Assembly: GCF_028640845.1 (NCBI RefSeq) | Contig: NC_080540.1 | Span: 216,425,300-216,489,299, forward strand | Source of the DNA: Ahaetulla prasina | Taxonomy: Eukaryota; Chordata; Lepidosauria; Squamata; Colubridae | Length of the DNA: 64,000 nt | Direction: 5' to 3' | Shown: positions 63,985 through 64,000 of the stretch, piece by piece | How the letters are laid out: each line of letters starts with the position of its first letter | Position numbering within the stretch: the first letter of the stretch is position 1 | Notes under the pieces: model-generated | Seen by the model: only the letters and a program-made list of their open reading frames with translations | Told to the model about the DNA's origin: nothing | The model's database searches: none | Made by a program: the position numbers and the translations under genes

Positions 63985-64000
63985 CCTTTAGGCCTTATAA

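Overview
The window reads as non-coding vertebrate DNA from a squamate reptile, most probably a snake. I find no intact protein-coding gene. The organism call rests on the repeats: tRNA-headed SINEs with a Bov-B-like 3' end (Sauria SINE type), Bov-B, CR1, L3-like, L2-like, L1, R4-like and Rex1-like LINE fragments, a dense set of short hAT transposons, and abundant (GATA)n. Almost every long open frame is either low-complexity sequence or lies inside one of these repeats. One possible 91-bp internal exon (8832-8922) is the only hint that the window could be intronic.

Layout. 1-4.4 kb: R4-like LINE debris, a GATA/GAAA microsatellite, a MITE, a short hAT copy, L2 and CR1 reverse-transcriptase remnants, two SINEs. 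4.4-11 kb: mostly unique AT-rich DNA with a solo LTR (6761-7360), a palindromic hAT copy and the putative exon. 11-19.2 kb: very repeat-dense, with two hAT elements that share one target site (12015-12611), a hAT copy carrying a seven-unit minisatellite (14220-14700), a 0.91-kb tandem duplication (14838-16672) and a three-level nested insertion (17216-19191). 19-27 kb: an L1 interrupted by three later insertions, an inverted pair of Penelope-like segments, and a decayed copy of an uncharacterised multicopy protein gene. 27-36 kb: largely unique DNA with scattered LINE and SINE pieces and a drifting pentanucleotide array. 36-50 kb: Penelope-like, Bov-B, CR1, L1 and L2 fragments broken up by SINE and hAT insertions. 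50-64 kb: L3-like LINE ends, a second solo LTR, further hAT copies and a GATA/GACA tract.

The main story is transposon history. At least 25 non-autonomous hAT-type insertions, in about nine sequence families, can be delimited to the base by an 8-bp duplication. None encodes a transposase, so they must have been mobilised in trans. Several families share an internal ACCGGT-centred motif, and many target sites have TA at the centre. Retroelements supplied the second layer: CR1, L1, SINE and LTR copies are themselves targets of the hAT elements, so a relative age order can be read from the nesting. LINE 3' tails have repeatedly turned into microsatellites. Family names for retroelements come from recognising protein motifs and tails without a database search; exact boundaries outside the TSD-flanked elements are approximate.
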